This document shows positions 63,138 to 64,000 of a stretch of 64,000 nt of DNA, in pieces. Numbering within the stretch: the first letter of the stretch is position 1; each line of letters starts with the position of its first letter. The position numbers and the translations under genes are program-made. A model generated the notes under the pieces. That model searched no databases and had not been told where the DNA came from. It saw only the letters and a list, made by a program, of their open reading frames with translations. Origin of the DNA: Alkalitalea saponilacus (GTDB lineage Bacteria > Bacteroidota > Bacteroidia > Bacteroidales > Marinilabiliaceae); assembly GCF_900168165.1 (NCBI RefSeq), contig NZ_FUYV01000006.1, positions 1 through 64,000 on the forward strand, given 5' to 3'.

Positions 63138-64000
63138 ATGCAAGCATTGTTAGGAATTCTGTTCCATTCTATTGGAGGTTTTGCTTCCGGAAGTTTCTAT
63201 ATGCCTTATAACAAGGTAAAGAAATGGTCGTGGGAGACATATTGGTTACTTGGTGGATTGTTTTCATGGTTGATCGTACCTTTTTTGGCAGCCTATTTAA
63301 CGGTTCCCGGTTTTTTTGAGATTTTACGACACACTTCTGGCCAACTTCTATGGATTATCTATTTTCTTGGTTTGATGTGGGGTATAGGAGGTTTAACTTA
63401 TGGTTTGGGAGTTCGTTATTTAGGAATGTCCTTAGGAAATTCTGTTATTTTGGGTGTTACTGCTGCTTTTGGGGCAATGGTTCCTCCCATCTACTACGAT
63501 ATAATGGGCACCGTTGACAAAGTGTCATTTTCTGATATGTTGAACTCCTCTGGAGGTCTTGTTGTCCTTTTCGGTGTAGCGGTATGTTTAACCGGCATTG
63601 CACTCACAGGAAGAGCCGGGCTATTAAAAGAAAAGGAACTTTCTTCGGAACAAAAATCTGCCAGTGTAAAAGAGTTTGCGTTGGTTAAAGGTTTAATCGT
63701 TGCAATTATTTCCGGAGTATTAAGTGCATTCTTTAACTATGGTATAGAAGCAGGAAAGCCTCTTACCGATTATGCAATATACGAACTGGGACATAACCCT
63801 CTTTTTGTAAATAATGTTACGTTTCTGGTTATTTTATGGGGAGGCTTAACTACCAATTTAATTTGGTGTGTTTATTTAAGTATAAAAAACAACAGTTACC
63901 CTGAATATGTAAGCAAAAAAACTCCTCTCTTGAGGAATTACATGTTTGCTGCTCTTGCAGGTACCACATGGTTTCTACAGTTTTTCTTTTATGGAATGGG
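63138..64000 (+). CDS. rhaT: L-rhamnose/proton symporter RhaT (5' part, cut by window end)
   Basis: The first 287 residues of an inner-membrane sugar transporter of the drug/metabolite superfamily, running off the window (the family is about 340 residues). It starts MQALLGILFHSIGGFASGSFYMPYNKVKKWSWE, the RhaT signature, followed by hydrophobic helices (LLGGLFSWLIVPFLAAYLTVP, LLWIIYFLGLMWGIGGLTYGLGVRYLGMSLG, VILGVTAAFGAMVPPIYY, LIVAIISGVLSAFFNYGIEAG, FLVILWGGLTTNLIWCVYL). Its place after a rhamnose-type aldolase operon agrees with L-rhamnose, a pectin sugar, as substrate. The ATG is the first in frame and fits the family. Confidence 0.95.
   Translation, partial: MQALLGILFHSIGGFASGSFYMPYNKVKKWSWETYWLLGGLFSWLIVPFLAAYLTVPGFFEILRHTSGQLLWIIYFLGLMWGIGGLTYGLGVRYLGMSLGNSVILGVTAAFGAMVPPIYYDIMGTVDKVSFSDMLNSSGGLVVLFGVAVCLTGIALTGRAGLLKEKELSSEQKSASVKEFALVKGLIVAIISGVLSAFFNYGIEAGKPLTDYAIYELGHNPLFVNNVTFLVILWGGLTTNLIWCVYLSIKNNSYPEYVSKKTPLLRNYMFAALAGTTWFLQFFFYGM

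Noticed and set aside
1-64000. tRNA, rRNA, riboswitch or CRISPR arrays
   Set aside because: No acceptor-stem/T-loop pattern, rRNA stretch, known aptamer core or regularly spaced direct repeats were seen by eye; a dedicated covariance-model search would be decisive.

Overview
The window is chromosomal DNA of a Bacteroidota bacterium, most likely a gut, sediment or marine member of the order Bacteroidales/Marinilabiliales (placement below phylum is inference). The evidence is a SusC/SusD pair, a hybrid two-component sensor-regulator, a type IX secretion C-terminal sorting domain, promoters of the Bacteroidota TTG / TAnnTTTG type, AT-rich start regions without clear Shine-Dalgarno motifs, and typical Bacteroidota intergenic palindromic repeats. 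No rRNA, tRNA, CRISPR array or intact insertion sequence was seen.

Layout. Positions 1-17 kb are mostly housekeeping: a DUF4412-like protein, a TrmH/SpoU methyltransferase, sucC, nfo, a DUF4294 protein, elbB, thpR, a GH13 homologue with an eroded active site, a TPR/OmpA-like lipoprotein, a prolyl oligopeptidase, and the rpsO-pnp pair. At 16.7 kb lies a stand-alone TonB plug protein without a barrel.

Positions 17.4-38.9 kb form a pectin (homogalacturonan/rhamnogalacturonan) utilisation locus. A minus-strand operon encodes GH105, CE8 pectinesterase, GH43 and GH28. Divergent to it is the hybrid two-component regulator, followed by a T9SS-exported DUF4957/DUF5123-like protein, SusC, SusD, an Fn3-DUF4957/DUF5123-like lipoprotein and a PL1-type pectate lyase. 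The lyase and polygalacturonase would cut the backbone, CE8 removes methyl esters, SusCD imports oligomers, GH105 removes the unsaturated terminal uronic acid, and the regulator would sense the oligosaccharides.

Positions 39-52 kb carry a CoA-disulfide-reductase/rhodanese fusion, an unrecognised secreted protein, a MITE-like repeat, two small membrane proteins, an M28 peptidase, and sbcD and sbcC split by a parDE toxin-antitoxin cassette. A TPR protein and a GH43 endo-arabinanase-like enzyme follow.

Positions 52.6-58 kb encode a 2-oxo acid (probably pyruvate) dehydrogenase complex, in the order E2, E3, E1 alpha-beta fusion. Positions 58-64 kb hold a sugar operon: an unusual PHP-domain protein, a class II aldolase/short-chain dehydrogenase fusion and a zinc-type alcohol dehydrogenase. 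After a terminator comes rhaT (cut by the window end), which suggests L-rhamnose or a related deoxysugar and fits metabolically with the pectin locus.
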